This document shows, piece after piece, positions 9,081 to 18,732 of a stretch of 64,000 nucleotides of DNA. The stretch is from Candidatus Aegiribacteria sp. MLS_C (GTDB lineage: Bacteria; Fermentibacterota; Fermentibacteria; Fermentibacterales; JCC-6), in the NCBI GenBank assembly GCA_002030045.1, contig LQBI01000008.1, positions 18,487-82,486 on the forward strand, in the 5' to 3' direction. How positions within the stretch are numbered: position 1 is the stretch's first letter; the number at the start of each line of letters is the position of its first letter. The notes below the pieces were generated by a model. The model worked only from the letters and a program-made list of their open reading frames with translations, searched no databases and had not been told where the DNA came from. The position numbers and the translations under genes are program-made.

Positions 9081-9484
9081 TTGTTGCACTTCCCTTCGAG
9101 TATAAGGTCTGAACCCTCTATCCTGAAGCCTCCCGAACTCTCTATCTCGCGGAGAAAAGCCTCCGGCAGCCTGTAGTGCACGGGGAACCGCCTGCCGCAT
9201 CCCGCGCACCTGAAATGGCCGTGGTCGGGGTAGAACTGCCTGGAGCACCTGTACCTGTGGACTCCGTCATCGTTCCTGTCGGGTCTGAGGAAGCCGGCCT
9301 TCTCCAGGGAGGCGAGACAGCGGTGGACGGAGGATATGTGGACTCCGGTGCTAAGCCTGTCCATTATGTCCCTTGCAGTGAGGCCGCAGGCGCCGTCGAG
9401 GAAGAGGCCCACCACCTCCTTCTTGAGCGGCGTCATCCGCAGGCCCTGTTCGCGGAGCCTTTCCCATGCCCTGTTCGATTCCAC
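9059..9484 (-). CDS. Fur-family metal-responsive repressor (Zur-like)
   Basis: 141 residues, standard length for Fur/Zur. It has an N-terminal winged helix (LRMTPLKKEVVGLF, HISSVHRCLASLEKAGF) and a dimerisation domain with HGHFRC. Two structural-zinc pairs are CAGC at 93-96 and CNKC at 133-136. It heads the ZnuA-ZnuC-ZnuB operon, and its upstream region has a 23-bp palindrome overlapping the probable -10 element. Autoregulation and zinc-dependent repression of the whole operon are therefore likely. Zur is inferred from gene context; Fur or Mur specificity is not excluded by sequence alone. Confidence 0.88.
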   Translation of the reverse strand: MESNRAWERLREQGLRMTPLKKEVVGLFLDGACGLTARDIMDRLSTGVHISSVHRCLASLEKAGFLRPDRNDDGVHRYRCSRQFYPDHGHFRCAGCGRRFPVHYRLPEAFLREIESSGGFRIEGSDLILEGKCNKCAGSED

Positions 9485-9529
9485 GCATGCCTCCTGAGTA
9501 CCTTCCAGGGTCCTTTCCGCGACCCGGGC

Positions 9530-9552
9530 TTATCGCAAAGCGTTTGCAATAA
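9530..9552. promoter_or_regulatory. Candidate Fur/Zur operator (23-bp palindrome)
   Basis: Arms TTATCGCAAA (9530-9539) and TTTGCAATAA (9543-9552) are inverted repeats with one mismatch, separated by GCG. The site lies 46 bases upstream of the Fur-family gene and directly abuts the -10 hexamer of its probable promoter. That is where a repressor would block initiation. Fur-family operators are typically 19-23-bp AT-rich palindromes of this kind. The divergent yggS gene begins 67 bases to the right and could share control. Confidence 0.65.
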
Positions 9553-9578
9553 TATAGTCGGTCGCGGTGTGACAGCAA
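9551..9578 (-). promoter_or_regulatory. Probable promoter of the metal-uptake operon
   Basis: On the minus strand TTGCTG (9578-9573) and TATATT (9556-9551) are separated by 16 bases. Transcription would start inside the adjacent palindrome at 9530-9552 and read the Fur-family gene and the ABC importer. Confidence 0.45.
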
Positions 9579-9618
9579 GAGCGGTATTGGCCATATTCCA
9601 GCAACCGGGAGGTGGAAT

Positions 9619-10326
9619 TTGGACATCAGCGTAGAGAGCGTGCGAGGCAACCTGGAACTGGCCAGGGAACTTATGGATAGAGCCATCCGTTCAGCCGGGG
9701 GGGAGAACGGGACGGTGAGGGTGATGGCCGTGACCAAGACGCATCCGGCGGAAGTGGTCGGTATGGCGGTGAAGGCCGGTGCGGACATGATCGGCGAGAA
9801 CAGGGTAAGCGAGGGGGGCAGGAAGGTCCGCGCCCTGGGCCGCGACCTGGCCGAGTTCCACATGATAGGTCCCCTCCATACCGGTGAGGTGCGGCAGGCG
9901 GTCCGCGACTTCCACTGGATAGATTCCCTGGACAGGGTCGACATCGCATCCGAGATAGCCAGGAGGACAGTGGAGAAGGGTGAGGAGCAGCCGGGTCTTC
10001 TTCTGGAGGTCAACACCTCCGGCGAGGATTCCAAGTACGGATACCCTCCAGATGCGGCGGAGCTGGAGGATGTCCTGGGCGACATTGGAGGCATGGGCCT
10101 TCGCGTCTCCGGTCTCCTGACCGTCGGTCCCCTGGGAGCCTCCGACAGGGAGGTGAGAAGTGCCTTCGCGCTTCTCAGGAAGCTTCGGGACGAACTTGCC
10201 GGCAGGTGCGGGATCCCGCTGGAGGAGCTTTCCATGGGCATGAGCGACGATTTCCAGCTGGCAGCGGCGGAAGGGGCAACTACCGTACGGCTGGGCAGGT
10301 TCCTTTTCGGTCCCCGGAGGAGATGA
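9619..10326 (+). CDS. yggS: YggS/PLPBP family PLP-binding protein
   Basis: 235 residues from a TTG start, with GGGAGGTGG eight bases before it. It has the alanine-racemase-like barrel of the family: the PLP lysine lies in VMAVTKTHP (K40), followed by IGENRVSEG, FHMIGPLHTGEV, LEVNTSGEDSKYG and, near the end, LSMGMSDDFQLA and VRLGRFLFG. Most of these are hallmarks of PLP homeostasis proteins. They bind pyridoxal phosphate and buffer its levels without a known catalytic reaction. It is followed after about 100 bases by divIVA; yggS near divIVA and other division genes is a common arrangement in bacteria. Confidence 0.93.
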   Translation: MDISVESVRGNLELARELMDRAIRSAGGENGTVRVMAVTKTHPAEVVGMAVKAGADMIGENRVSEGGRKVRALGRDLAEFHMIGPLHTGEVRQAVRDFHWIDSLDRVDIASEIARRTVEKGEEQPGLLLEVNTSGEDSKYGYPPDAAELEDVLGDIGGMGLRVSGLLTVGPLGASDREVRSAFALLRKLRDELAGRCGIPLEELSMGMSDDFQLAAAEGATTVRLGRFLFGPRRR

Positions 10327-10331
10327 CGGAA

Positions 10332-10359
10332 TTGACTTGCCAACGGGCGGAACTAATAT
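10332..10359 (+). promoter_or_regulatory. Possible promoter upstream of divIVA
   Basis: TTGACT at 10332-10337 and TAATAT at 10354-10359 with a 16-bp spacer, located between the yggS stop and the TTG start of divIVA at 10436. Confidence 0.45.
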
Positions 10360-10435
10360 CTGTCTGAACAGTCGCGGTGCCCGCCTTATGCACATGTCCG
10401 AGTAAAGGGGTCGAACAAGGGAATGGAGATGCACC

Positions 10436-10969
10436 TTGCGAATAACGCCGCTTGATATAAGAAGACAGAATTTCCGCAAGATAATGCGTGGATACGATGT
10501 CGACGAGGTGGAGGCCTTCCTGGAGATGGTGGCATCCGCCTGGGAGGAGCTGGTGGAGGACCTGGACAAGGCGGAAAAGGAACTCAGCGTCCTCAGGGCC
10601 AGGGCCGCCGATTTCGACCGCATGGAGGGAGCTGTGAGGGACGTCCTGGTCCAGCAGCAGCAGAGCGCCGCCCAGGCCCGCAAGGAGGCTGACCGGGAGG
10701 CGGAACTCATCATCATGGACGCGGAGGTCAAAGCCTCCAACCTCATCTCCGAGGCCAGGGAGAGGGTCCAGGTCCTGACGGAGACCATTCGGGAGCTTCA
10801 GGACAGGAGACTGTCCGTACTATCGCAGGTAAGGTCCTTCGTCGATTCCCAGAACAGGATGCTGGACATGGAGGAGGAGAGGATAAAATCCGAGATGGTT
10901 CCCGAGGAGGAGAAGCTCCCCGGGGAGGAGGACGGCGATTCACCACTGCTGGAACTCACGGAACTATAA
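10436..10969 (+). CDS. divIVA: DivIVA-domain protein
   Basis: 177 residues from a TTG start (GGGAATGGAG upstream). The N terminus ITPLDIRRQNFRKIMRGYD followed by VDEVEAFLE is the DivIVA lipid-binding domain. From about residue 30 to 150 it is a long coiled coil rich in Glu, Ala, Arg and Gln (VQQQQSAAQARKEADREAEL). The C-terminal tail is acidic. DivIVA proteins bind negatively curved membrane and organise division or polar growth. It ends 18 bases before the PorU gene, so it may be cotranscribed with the secretion locus, though a functional link is only a guess. Confidence 0.9.
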   Translation: MRITPLDIRRQNFRKIMRGYDVDEVEAFLEMVASAWEELVEDLDKAEKELSVLRARAADFDRMEGAVRDVLVQQQQSAAQARKEADREAELIIMDAEVKASNLISEARERVQVLTETIRELQDRRLSVLSQVRSFVDSQNRMLDMEEERIKSEMVPEEEKLPGEEDGDSPLLELTEL

Positions 10970-10987
10970 GGACATGAGGGGCGGCCT

Positions 10988-13900
10988 ATGAGTTACCTCC
11001 TGCTGATGACGGCGCTGGTTCTCCAGTACGGCGGGACCGGCAATGCCTGGGATTCCGTGCGTGAGGCTGCAGAGGCGGATGTGCGGGTGGGCGCGTCTGA
11101 GACCGTCCTCATCTGGGAGTGCCCGGAGCTGATACCTCTTGAAGTGCCCCTTGAAGGCGTCGTCGGATACATGGCGGAAGGATGCTCCTTCGCGGGTGAC
11201 GATGGCGGTATCCTGCTTCCGGCCGCCTACCTGTTCTTCGCAGTGCCTCCGGATTCGGATTGCGAGCTGGAGGTTTTCCCGGAAGGCGCCCGTAGCCTGG
11301 GCCGGCACCAGGTGGCGAATGTGGAGGTCTCCGAAGAGGGAATGGACGTCTACACCGTCGCGGAACCGGGAAGCCAGCCCTCTGAATGGGGCGGGATCGT
11401 CCACCGTGGGACCTTCAGGAGGGCCGGCTACGCAATGGTGAGGCTCAATCCGGTGATACTCGACGGCGACGGGCTCATGACCGCCCGCAGCCTGACCGTG
11501 CGGCTTTCCTACGATGGAAGGACTGCGCCATCCCCCGCCGGGGGGACCTCGGGCGCCATCTTCGACCTCCTGTTCGAGGGGGGTGACAGGGTATGGCAGT
11601 CCCCTCCCGAGAGACAGGGTCCGGGACCCTTCTGGGGTCTTCCCTGGTACCGCATGGAAGTCGATACCGCAGGGATGTACAGTGTCGAATGCTCCGAAGT
11701 CCCGCAGGCCGAGGGAGCCCCTTCCGCCAGCCTTGCCCTCTTCTGCGGCATGGGCAGGGAGATGGGCGATGCCCCCTGGGAGAACGCCTACACCCCCAGG
11801 CCAGTGCCGATACTGATGCTGGACGGAGGGGACGGAACCTTCGACCAGGGGGACAGTTTCATCTTCTTCGGCCGCGGTCTCTCCTGGTGGGAGGCCGATG
11901 GCCAGTCCATGCCGGGCCATTACGGACACCGGTTCGACGACGCCAACGTCTACTGGCTCACCTGGGGCGGCGAGAACGGACAGAGGATGGCCGAGCAGAA
12001 CGGGGAACTCACCGGGGCCCCGGCCATGCCCGATACCTTCCTGGGCAGGATCCACCGGGAGCAGAACACCGAGAGGTGCAGGGGGACCGCGGGTTTCGAG
12101 GACGACTGGGCCTGGCTCCGCTCCACCGGAGGTTCCGACAGCTGGCACTACTTCGACTTCGAGGCCCCCGGGGCCACCGGTGACGGCTACCTGAGGATGC
12201 GCCTGGCCTCCACCACGGGAATACAGCACAGGGTCAGGGTTTACCTGAATTCGGAGTTCATGGCCGATACCAGCTGGTCCGGGACCGGCTTCATGGATGT
12301 CTTCTGCGGGCTTGAGGGGATACAGCCCGGCGGCAACAGCCTGGCCCTGGAGATAGTGCGGGATTACGGCAGCGACGAGCTATTCATGGACTGGTTCCAG
12401 GTATTCCCCTGGACCGGGTGCACGTCTTCCCCCGTGGTCCAGGTTCCCCTGGAATGGTGGCCCGAGTACGAAAGGCATTCCCTTGACTGGGGTGAGGGCC
12501 TGGAGGACGCTCTGGTGTTCCTGGTGAGCGGCGATACGCTGGCCCGGAGGGTACTTCCGGACGATCCCCGGGTCTTCGAGTTCCAGGTCCCGGCCGACTG
12601 GGAGGCAAGGGAGCTCTGGATAGTGGGCGAAAACGGGCTTCTGACACCCCAGGCCATCACCTACAGGACCCCGGGACGCATAGCGGGGACCGTGACAGGG
12701 GCCGGTTGCGTCTACATCGCCGCAGACCAGTTCCTGGACGATATCGAGCCTCTCTCCGACAGGTACGGGACCCTTTCCTTCTCCGCGTCGGAGGTGTACG
12801 AGGAGTTCAACGGCGGCGTGCGTGACCCGGGAGCCATAAGGGCCCTGGTCTCACGCATGATGGCCTCCTGGGACCCGATCCCCGCCGATCTGGTCCTGGT
12901 GGGGGGTGGCACATGGGATCCCAGGAATTTCGTTTTCTCCAAACCGTCCCTTATAGACGTCCTCTACCTGGGCACCACCACCATCGTCAGCGACGACGAG
13001 TTCGCCGTCGTGGACGGGATGACCGCCCCACAGACGGCGGTATCCAGGATAGGGGTCTGCAACGCCACCGATCTCCAGAGGGTGGTGCAGAGATCCGTCG
13101 AATACAGGTCAGGCATGAACCGCGGGAGCTGGCAGACGGCGGTGATCGGAGCCGCCGACGACGAGAGGTCGCCTCTCCACGGGAGCGACGAACGCTACCA
13201 CACCCAGAGCGTTGAAAGGCTCCTTACCTCCTGGCTTCCAGAAATCCTCAGGCCCGAGAAGCTCTACATGATCTTCTACGACTGGAACAGCATCTGGAGC
13301 AAGCCCGAGGCCAGGGAGGACTACATAGACCTCTGGAGCGAGGGAGCCCTCGTCTCGTTCTACCTCGGTCACGGGTCCTTCGATCAGCTGGCCGACGAGG
13401 GGCTTCTCTACCTCGAGGACACGGATGTGCTGGAATGCGGTCCCCGCCTTCCGGTAGCCTTCTTCGGCTCCTGCGACGTGGGTCGTTTTCAGGACCCTTC
13501 GTCCGAGTGCATAGGCCAGCAGGTAACCGTCTCGCAATCGGGAGGGGCGATCATAGGCGTCGCCGCCTCGGACAAGACCTCCGGCCCGATGAACGAGACC
13601 CTGATAGCAAGCATTTTCGACCATCTCCTGGTCGAACCGGGAGTATCCGTGGGCACGGCCATACTGCTGGGAAAGCTCGACGCCGGTTATTCGACCAACA
13701 ACGCCCAGTACGTTGTATTCGGCGACGGAAGCCTGCCACTGGCCTTTCCATGGGACAGCTTCGGCATGGCTGCGGACACAATGCTGGCGGGAGAGATGAA
13801 CTCGCTCTCAGGGACCGGCCCGGAACCGGGCCTCCTGATCGTGGAGGCCTGGGAGTCCTGCATTCCCGATACCTATTACACCTTCAGGCAGTCGCTGCCC

Positions 13901-14749
13901 ATCGGCTACCTGTCCATACCGGGGAGGTACTACTACGGCACAGCCGCCGCCCAGCCGGATTATTCCCTCGAGATGTTCGTCCCCATCGATGCTGACACCG
14001 GCAGGTCGGCCAGGACGCAGATGGTTCTCCTGAGTGACGGGGGCCTCTCGACGGCCTCCTCGTATCCGGGGTGGCTGCTTCGGGGCGATCCGGGACAGGA
14101 TGCGCAGGGGCCGGATATCGAACTCTGGATCGAGGGGTACAGGTACGCCACCCGGCCTGAGGTTTCGGGTGAGATCGTCGCCAGTGCGATACTGTCTGAC
14201 AGCTCGGGCATCAACCTCCTCGGAGGGGTTGGACGGCAGCTGGTCCTCTACGTGGACGGCGCGCCGCAGGACGTCTCGTCACTTTTTCAGTACGACAGGG
14301 GATCCAGCACCACAGGCAGCCTGAGCTGCAACATAGGCGAACTTGAGCCGGGTCCCCATACCCTCGGGCTTCGAGCGGCGGACGGTCTCCTCAACATTTC
14401 CGAGGAGGAGATCGACATCACGGTTACCGAGGACAACAGCTTCATGATACTCGAGGTATTTCCCTATCCGAATCCCTGCTCCGACGGCACTTCGATAAAC
14501 TGGACCCAGACCGCTCCGGGGACCGTGGGCATATCCGTCTTCACCGTCGCGGGCAGAAGGGTGGCCGCCTTCGGGAACATCGAGGGGAGCGCAGGATATA
14601 ACCAGTGCTGGTGGGACTGCCGGGACGCTGACGGCGATGAGGTGGCCAGCGGATCGTATATTTTCGTGGTTGCCCCTGACATGCCCGGCGGCGATGCCGG
14701 ATCATCTTCGGTTACCGGGATCATCGCGGTGGTCAGAGGGCAGGACTGA
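10988..14749 (+). CDS. porU: PorU-like C25 peptidase (type IX secretion sortase)
   Basis: 1253 residues (PorU of Porphyromonas is about 1158). N-terminal beta-rich region with a short signal-like start, then a gingipain-type caspase fold. The catalytic dyad is H795 in FYLGHGSFD and C829 in FFGSCDVG, 34 residues apart as in family C25. Conserved surroundings include GGAIIGVAASDKTSG and YVVFGDGSLPL. The C-terminal ~90 residues are a sorting-like domain (YPNPCSD, ISVFTVAGRRV, ASGSYIFVV); true PorU also keeps such a domain. In Bacteroidota PorU cleaves sorting domains and attaches cargo to the surface, working with PorV. Here a PorV homologue is the next gene, which supports PorU rather than a secreted gingipain. 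Confidence 0.85.
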   Translation: MSYLLLMTALVLQYGGTGNAWDSVREAAEADVRVGASETVLIWECPELIPLEVPLEGVVGYMAEGCSFAGDDGGILLPAAYLFFAVPPDSDCELEVFPEGARSLGRHQVANVEVSEEGMDVYTVAEPGSQPSEWGGIVHRGTFRRAGYAMVRLNPVILDGDGLMTARSLTVRLSYDGRTAPSPAGGTSGAIFDLLFEGGDRVWQSPPERQGPGPFWGLPWYRMEVDTAGMYSVECSEVPQAEGAPSASLALFCGMGREMGDAPWENAYTPRPVPILMLDGGDGTFDQGDSFIFFGRGLSWWEADGQSMPGHYGHRFDDANVYWLTWGGENGQRMAEQNGELTGAPAMPDTFLGRIHREQNTERCRGTAGFEDDWAWLRSTGGSDSWHYFDFEAPGATGDGYLRMRLASTTGIQHRVRVYLNSEFMADTSWSGTGFMDVFCGLEGIQPGGNSLALEIVRDYGSDELFMDWFQVFPWTGCTSSPVVQVPLEWWPEYERHSLDWGEGLEDALVFLVSGDTLARRVLPDDPRVFEFQVPADWEARELWIVGENGLLTPQAITYRTPGRIAGTVTGAGCVYIAADQFLDDIEPLSDRYGTLSFSASEVYEEFNGGVRDPGAIRALVSRMMASWDPIPADLVLVGGGTWDPRNFVFSKPSLIDVLYLGTTTIVSDDEFAVVDGMTAPQTAVSRIGVCNATDLQRVVQRSVEYRSGMNRGSWQTAVIGAADDERSPLHGSDERYHTQSVERLLTSWLPEILRPEKLYMIFYDWNSIWSKPEAREDYIDLWSEGALVSFYLGHGSFDQLADEGLLYLEDTDVLECGPRLPVAFFGSCDVGRFQDPSSECIGQQVTVSQSGGAIIGVAASDKTSGPMNETLIASIFDHLLVEPGVSVGTAILLGKLDAGYSTNNAQYVVFGDGSLPLAFPWDSFGMAADTMLAGEMNSLSGTGPEPGLLIVEAWESCIPDTYYTFRQSLPIGYLSIPGRYYYGTAAAQPDYSLEMFVPIDADTGRSARTQMVLLSDGGLSTASSYPGWLLRGDPGQDAQGPDIELWIEGYRYATRPEVSGEIVASAILSDSSGINLLGGVGRQLVLYVDGAPQDVSSLFQYDRGSSTTGSLSCNIGELEPGPHTLGLRAADGLLNISEEEIDITVTEDNSFMILEVFPYPNPCSDGTSINWTQTAPGTVGISVFTVAGRRVAAFGNIEGSAGYNQCWWDCRDADGDEVASGSYIFVVAPDMPGGDAGSSSVTGIIAVVRGQD

Positions 14750-14889
14750 ACCGGTCGATGAATGGGCCGGTCTGTCCGGTGAAGAGGACCGGGTGAAGGA
14801 ACCCGCACCTGTCCTGGCGTGTTACGCTCCTTGACTGGTATGGATAACTCAGGCCGAAGCAGGACTTCGGTGTATCTCAGGAGGAACCG

Positions 14890-15894
14890 ATGATCAAAGG
14901 ACTAGTTCTCTTTCTCGCAGTTCTTGCTTTGGCCGGCGTTTCCGGCGGATCCACCGCCAGCGTCATCTGGATGACCATAACCCCCGGTGCCAGGCCCAAC
15001 GGAATGGGCGAGGCCTTCACCGCCATGGCCGACGACGCCACCGCCTCGTACTGGAACCCGGCGGGGCTGGCCTTCGCGGACACCACGGGGCAGGAGATAA
15101 CCCTGCAGCACAGCAACTGGCTGCCGCAGCTGGCGGACGATCTCTACTACGAGTTCCTCGGATACTCGAACTACATCGACGGCTGGGGCGGAGTGGGCGG
15201 CAACATAACCTTCATGTCCATGGGAGAGCAGCTGGAGACCACCGAATCAGGCCAGGAACTCGGCGAGTTCTACTCATACGGCATTGCCCTGACCGGCTCC
15301 TTCGGTACCGAAGTGGCACCCGGAGTCTCCGTCGGACTGGGCCTCAAGTTCATATACGATCATCTCTACTACGAGGATTCCGGCAAGGGGACCTCCTTCG
15401 GCGCAGACCTGGGCGTCCTGTACCAGCTTCCGATGGAGCAGCTGGGCATAGGGAACATAGGCCGGATCAACCTTGGAGCCAGCCTGGCGAACCTCGGTCC
15501 CAACATGAGCTACGGTGGAAGCACCGAGAACAACCCGCTGCCCAGGACTCTCCGCGTTGGAATGGCCTACGTCCCGTTCGACAGTCACCTCACGAGGCTC
15601 AGCTGTACGGCGGACTACAGCAAGATACTGGTGAACGTCGACGACGGCATCGGTGAGGAGTTCAACGAGAACAAGTGGGGTGCCGGCGCCGAATTCTGGT
15701 ACTACGACCTGCTGGCCCTGAGGGCCGGTTACATACACGATACCGAGGGCATCTCCACCATACAGGGTCCCACCTTCGGCGCCGGTCTTCAGTACTCGGG
15801 CTTCCAGCTGGACATGGCCTTCATACCTGTAGAGGAGAACCTCCAGGGTTCAGGCAAGTACAATTCCAAGTACTCGCTGTCCGTAAGGTTCTAG
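14890..15894 (+). CDS. porV: PorV-like outer-membrane beta-barrel protein
   Basis: 334 residues with a signal peptide (VLFLAVLALAGVSGG) and AGGAGGA seven bases upstream of the ATG. The start of the mature protein, GARPNGMGEAFTAMADDAT followed by ASYWNPAGLA, is the signature of the PorV/PorQ branch of FadL-like barrels. Alternating aromatic/small residues continue to a C-terminal phenylalanine (SLSVRF), typical of an outer-membrane barrel. PorV shuttles cargo bearing C-terminal sorting domains to PorU in type IX systems. The order porU-porV matches Bacteroidota. Separated from porU by 140 bases that contain no gene. Confidence 0.85.
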   Translation: MIKGLVLFLAVLALAGVSGGSTASVIWMTITPGARPNGMGEAFTAMADDATASYWNPAGLAFADTTGQEITLQHSNWLPQLADDLYYEFLGYSNYIDGWGGVGGNITFMSMGEQLETTESGQELGEFYSYGIALTGSFGTEVAPGVSVGLGLKFIYDHLYYEDSGKGTSFGADLGVLYQLPMEQLGIGNIGRINLGASLANLGPNMSYGGSTENNPLPRTLRVGMAYVPFDSHLTRLSCTADYSKILVNVDDGIGEEFNENKWGAGAEFWYYDLLALRAGYIHDTEGISTIQGPTFGAGLQYSGFQLDMAFIPVEENLQGSGKYNSKYSLSVRF

Positions 15895-15900
15895 GGTTCG

Positions 15901-18732
15901 ATGTCCAGTCCCTTCCGGGTACTCCTGCCCCTCCTGCTGGCGCTTCCCGCCGCGGCTGCCCCCCCGCTGGTTCACGGTGCGGTGCCTCCGCTTCATGAGA
16001 GACCCTCTGAGGGAAGGGCGATAACCGGGCCCGGCTCGAGGGACGGCACCGACGAGACCATGCGCGTATGCATGCTGAGGGTGCAGTTCCTGGAGGACTT
16101 CACGGACCTTACCACAGGCAGCGGCCTGATCGACCTGGATGCCGACCCGCCCCACGACAGGGACTATTTCCGTGGTCTGGCCGACGACCTTTCCGCTTAC
16201 TACGACGACGTAAGCGGCGGGGAGGTAGTGCTGGACATCGACATATACCCGTCGGGATTCAATGACAGCTACACCATGGACCACCAGATGCTCCACTACG
16301 GCGACGACGGCGCCTACATGGAAGGCGCCTGCCTCCTGCTCCGGGATGCCGTCCTGGCGGCCGACCAGGACCTGGACTTCAGCCAGTACGACGCGGTGAT
16401 CGTGATACATGCCGGCTCCGGCCAGGAGGCCGACATATACGGGGACAGCCCCGGCGACATAGGTTCCGTCTTCCTCACACTGACGGATCTCATCTATTAC
16501 CTCCCCGGCGCGGGGACCGGATACCAGGGCATACCCACCGGGGACGGCGTCTACGTAGCGGAAGGGATGATAGTGCCCGAACAGGAATCACAGGACGGCT
16601 TCGGCCTGGGAGTGCTGGGCACGATAGTCCACGAGTTCGGCCACCAGCTTGGTCTTCCGGACCTCTACGACACGTACACGGGCAGGGTGGGAGTTGGCGG
16701 ATGGTGCCTGATGGGCTACGGCCAGTGGATGATGAGCGGTTACTGGCCCTCGGCGCCGAGCGCCTGGTGCAGGGTATACCTGGGATGGGAGGTACCCCGG
16801 GAGGTGGAGGAGGGCACCTACACCCTGGCCGCTGACGATTCCATACTGATGGTTCCGCTGAACGGCACCGAGTACCTGCTGATCGAGAACAGGCAGGAGG
16901 ATCCCGACGGCGACGGGATGTGCGGTACGGACGAGCACGATTTCGGTCTTGCAGGCTCCGGAGTGCTGATCTGGCACATAGACAGGACCCGACTGGGGGA
17001 ATACGTGGGGGCCAACATCGTGAACGTGGATCCCGAACACAAGGGGGTGGACCTGGAGGAGGCCGACGGCATACAGGATTTCGACTACTCCCTGCCTGAC
17101 ATATACGGCTACGAGGGCAGCAGCTACGATCCATGGTTCCCGTCGGGGTACGCATGGGAATTCTCTCCCTGGTCGGAGCCCTCCAGCGACGCAAGCTGGG
17201 GAGGCAGGACCTTCGTTACGGTGGAGGTGCTGGACGATCCGGCCGATGAGATGCAGGTCAGGATATCAAGGTCCACCGTCTGCGACGGATGGCCCCTGAG
17301 TACTGCTCCCCTTGCCTTCGGTCCGGTGATCTGGCCGGAAGCCGACGAAGAGGGGGACAGAATGGTTGTCACCACCAGCACCGGAATGGCGCTGGCCTAC
17401 ACCGCCGACGGTGAGGGTCCTCTCTCCATGGGGCTTGGCGTGACCGCCCCCCCGGTGTCCGCCTGGACCGGAAGCTCCAGCAGGCTCCTGGTCTGCGAGG
17501 ACGACGGAGAGGTTCACCTTCGGGACACCCGGTGGAACGAACCGGCGGGATGGCCGGTGACGCTGCAGGGCGGGGGTTCCGGAGCGAGTGCGATGTACAT
17601 CGAGGAGGAAGGCGTCGTCGCGGTGGCATGTGACAACGACAGGCTCCATCTGTACCATGGTAACGGGGAACCGGTTGACGGATTCCCGGTCCCCCTCACG
17701 GCTCCCGTCTCCGGACTGGCTCTCTATCCCGGCCCCGATGAGCACCGGCTGCTGGCCGCCACGTTAGACGGCAGGGTCCACATGTGGGACATGACCGGAA
17801 GGGTCGTTTCCGGATGGCCCGCGACTCCGGGGGACGAGACCATAGGAGTGCCCCTTGCGGCGGACATCGACCGCGACGGAAGCACCGACGTGGTGGCCGT
17901 CAGCGGCGATTGTGTCTACGCCTGGGACGGCGGGGGAGGCCTTCTTCCGGGATTCCCGTCCACGCTTCCCGCTGAACCTCTCTCCTCGCCCTGTCTGGCC
18001 GATCCCGACGGTGACGGCAGACTGGAGACGGTGGTCCTGACATGGGAGGGGATATCCGCGGTGGGTCCCTCGGGGGCCACCGTGGAGGACTGGCCCGCAG
18101 TAATTCTTCAGGACAGCCTGACTGCTGGTTTCAGCAGCGGAAGGGCCGGGGTGGGAGGCTCAGGTTTCGTCATGGTCACCATGGACGACGGCAGGGTATG
18201 CCTCCTTGAAGGCGACGGCTCCCAGAGCGGCATCTTCCCGGTATCCGTGGGAGACAGGCCGACGGGAAGACCCCTGCTGTGGGACCCTGACGGTTCAGGG
18301 CAGTACAGGGTCGCGGCAGCGGCCGCTGACGGGACCATCTACTGCTGGAACACCGATTTCGAGCCCCGGGGATGGCACACGGGAATGGACCATTCCGGTT
18401 GCAACTGCTGGCGGACCGGCGACCTGCCGGCTCTCGAGGACACGGACCGGGTACTGGAAGACGGTTCCTTCTACGTTTATCCCAATCCCGTGACCGGAGG
18501 GTCGGGGATCGTGAGGTTCAGGCCCGGGGAAGACTGCGCCTGGGAGATACGCGTTTTCAACATGGGAGGTGACCTCGTGGCCCACATGACCGGAAGCGCC
18601 CCCGGGGGGGCGGCCTGGGAGGAGACCTGGGACACGCGGGACCTGGCGCCGGGCGTCTATTTCGTGAGCCTGAGCCTGAGGACCGGCGGAAGCTCCACAG
18701 AAGCCCTCTTCCATGCGGCGGTGATCAACTGA
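15901..18732 (+). CDS. Secreted M6-type metalloprotease with propeller and sorting domain
   Basis: 943 residues starting six bases after porV. Signal peptide at 1-20. The protease domain resembles M6 (immune inhibitor A): VCMLRVQFLEDF, LSAYYDDVSGGEV, zinc motif HEFGH at 244-248, then GLPDLYDT and GWCLMGYGQWM. Residues ~450-830 hold FG-GAP/VCBS-like repeats (DIDRDGSTDVVAVSGD, LADPDGDGRLETVVLTW), probably a beta-propeller. The last ~85 residues are a sorting domain (YVYPNPVTGG, IRVFNMGGDLVA, LAPGVYFVSL). It is most likely cargo of the machinery encoded around it, acting as a surface or extracellular protease. Confidence 0.85.
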   Translation: MSSPFRVLLPLLLALPAAAAPPLVHGAVPPLHERPSEGRAITGPGSRDGTDETMRVCMLRVQFLEDFTDLTTGSGLIDLDADPPHDRDYFRGLADDLSAYYDDVSGGEVVLDIDIYPSGFNDSYTMDHQMLHYGDDGAYMEGACLLLRDAVLAADQDLDFSQYDAVIVIHAGSGQEADIYGDSPGDIGSVFLTLTDLIYYLPGAGTGYQGIPTGDGVYVAEGMIVPEQESQDGFGLGVLGTIVHEFGHQLGLPDLYDTYTGRVGVGGWCLMGYGQWMMSGYWPSAPSAWCRVYLGWEVPREVEEGTYTLAADDSILMVPLNGTEYLLIENRQEDPDGDGMCGTDEHDFGLAGSGVLIWHIDRTRLGEYVGANIVNVDPEHKGVDLEEADGIQDFDYSLPDIYGYEGSSYDPWFPSGYAWEFSPWSEPSSDASWGGRTFVTVEVLDDPADEMQVRISRSTVCDGWPLSTAPLAFGPVIWPEADEEGDRMVVTTSTGMALAYTADGEGPLSMGLGVTAPPVSAWTGSSSRLLVCEDDGEVHLRDTRWNEPAGWPVTLQGGGSGASAMYIEEEGVVAVACDNDRLHLYHGNGEPVDGFPVPLTAPVSGLALYPGPDEHRLLAATLDGRVHMWDMTGRVVSGWPATPGDETIGVPLAADIDRDGSTDVVAVSGDCVYAWDGGGGLLPGFPSTLPAEPLSSPCLADPDGDGRLETVVLTWEGISAVGPSGATVEDWPAVILQDSLTAGFSSGRAGVGGSGFVMVTMDDGRVCLLEGDGSQSGIFPVSVGDRPTGRPLLWDPDGSGQYRVAAAAADGTIYCWNTDFEPRGWHTGMDHSGCNCWRTGDLPALEDTDRVLEDGSFYVYPNPVTGGSGIVRFRPGEDCAWEIRVFNMGGDLVAHMTGSAPGGAAWEETWDTRDLAPGVYFVSLSLRTGGSSTEALFHAAVIN

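Noticed and set aside
10964..12229. 421-codon minus-strand open frame across the PorU gene
   Set aside because: A by-product of high GC opposite the coding strand; no domain or signal recognised.
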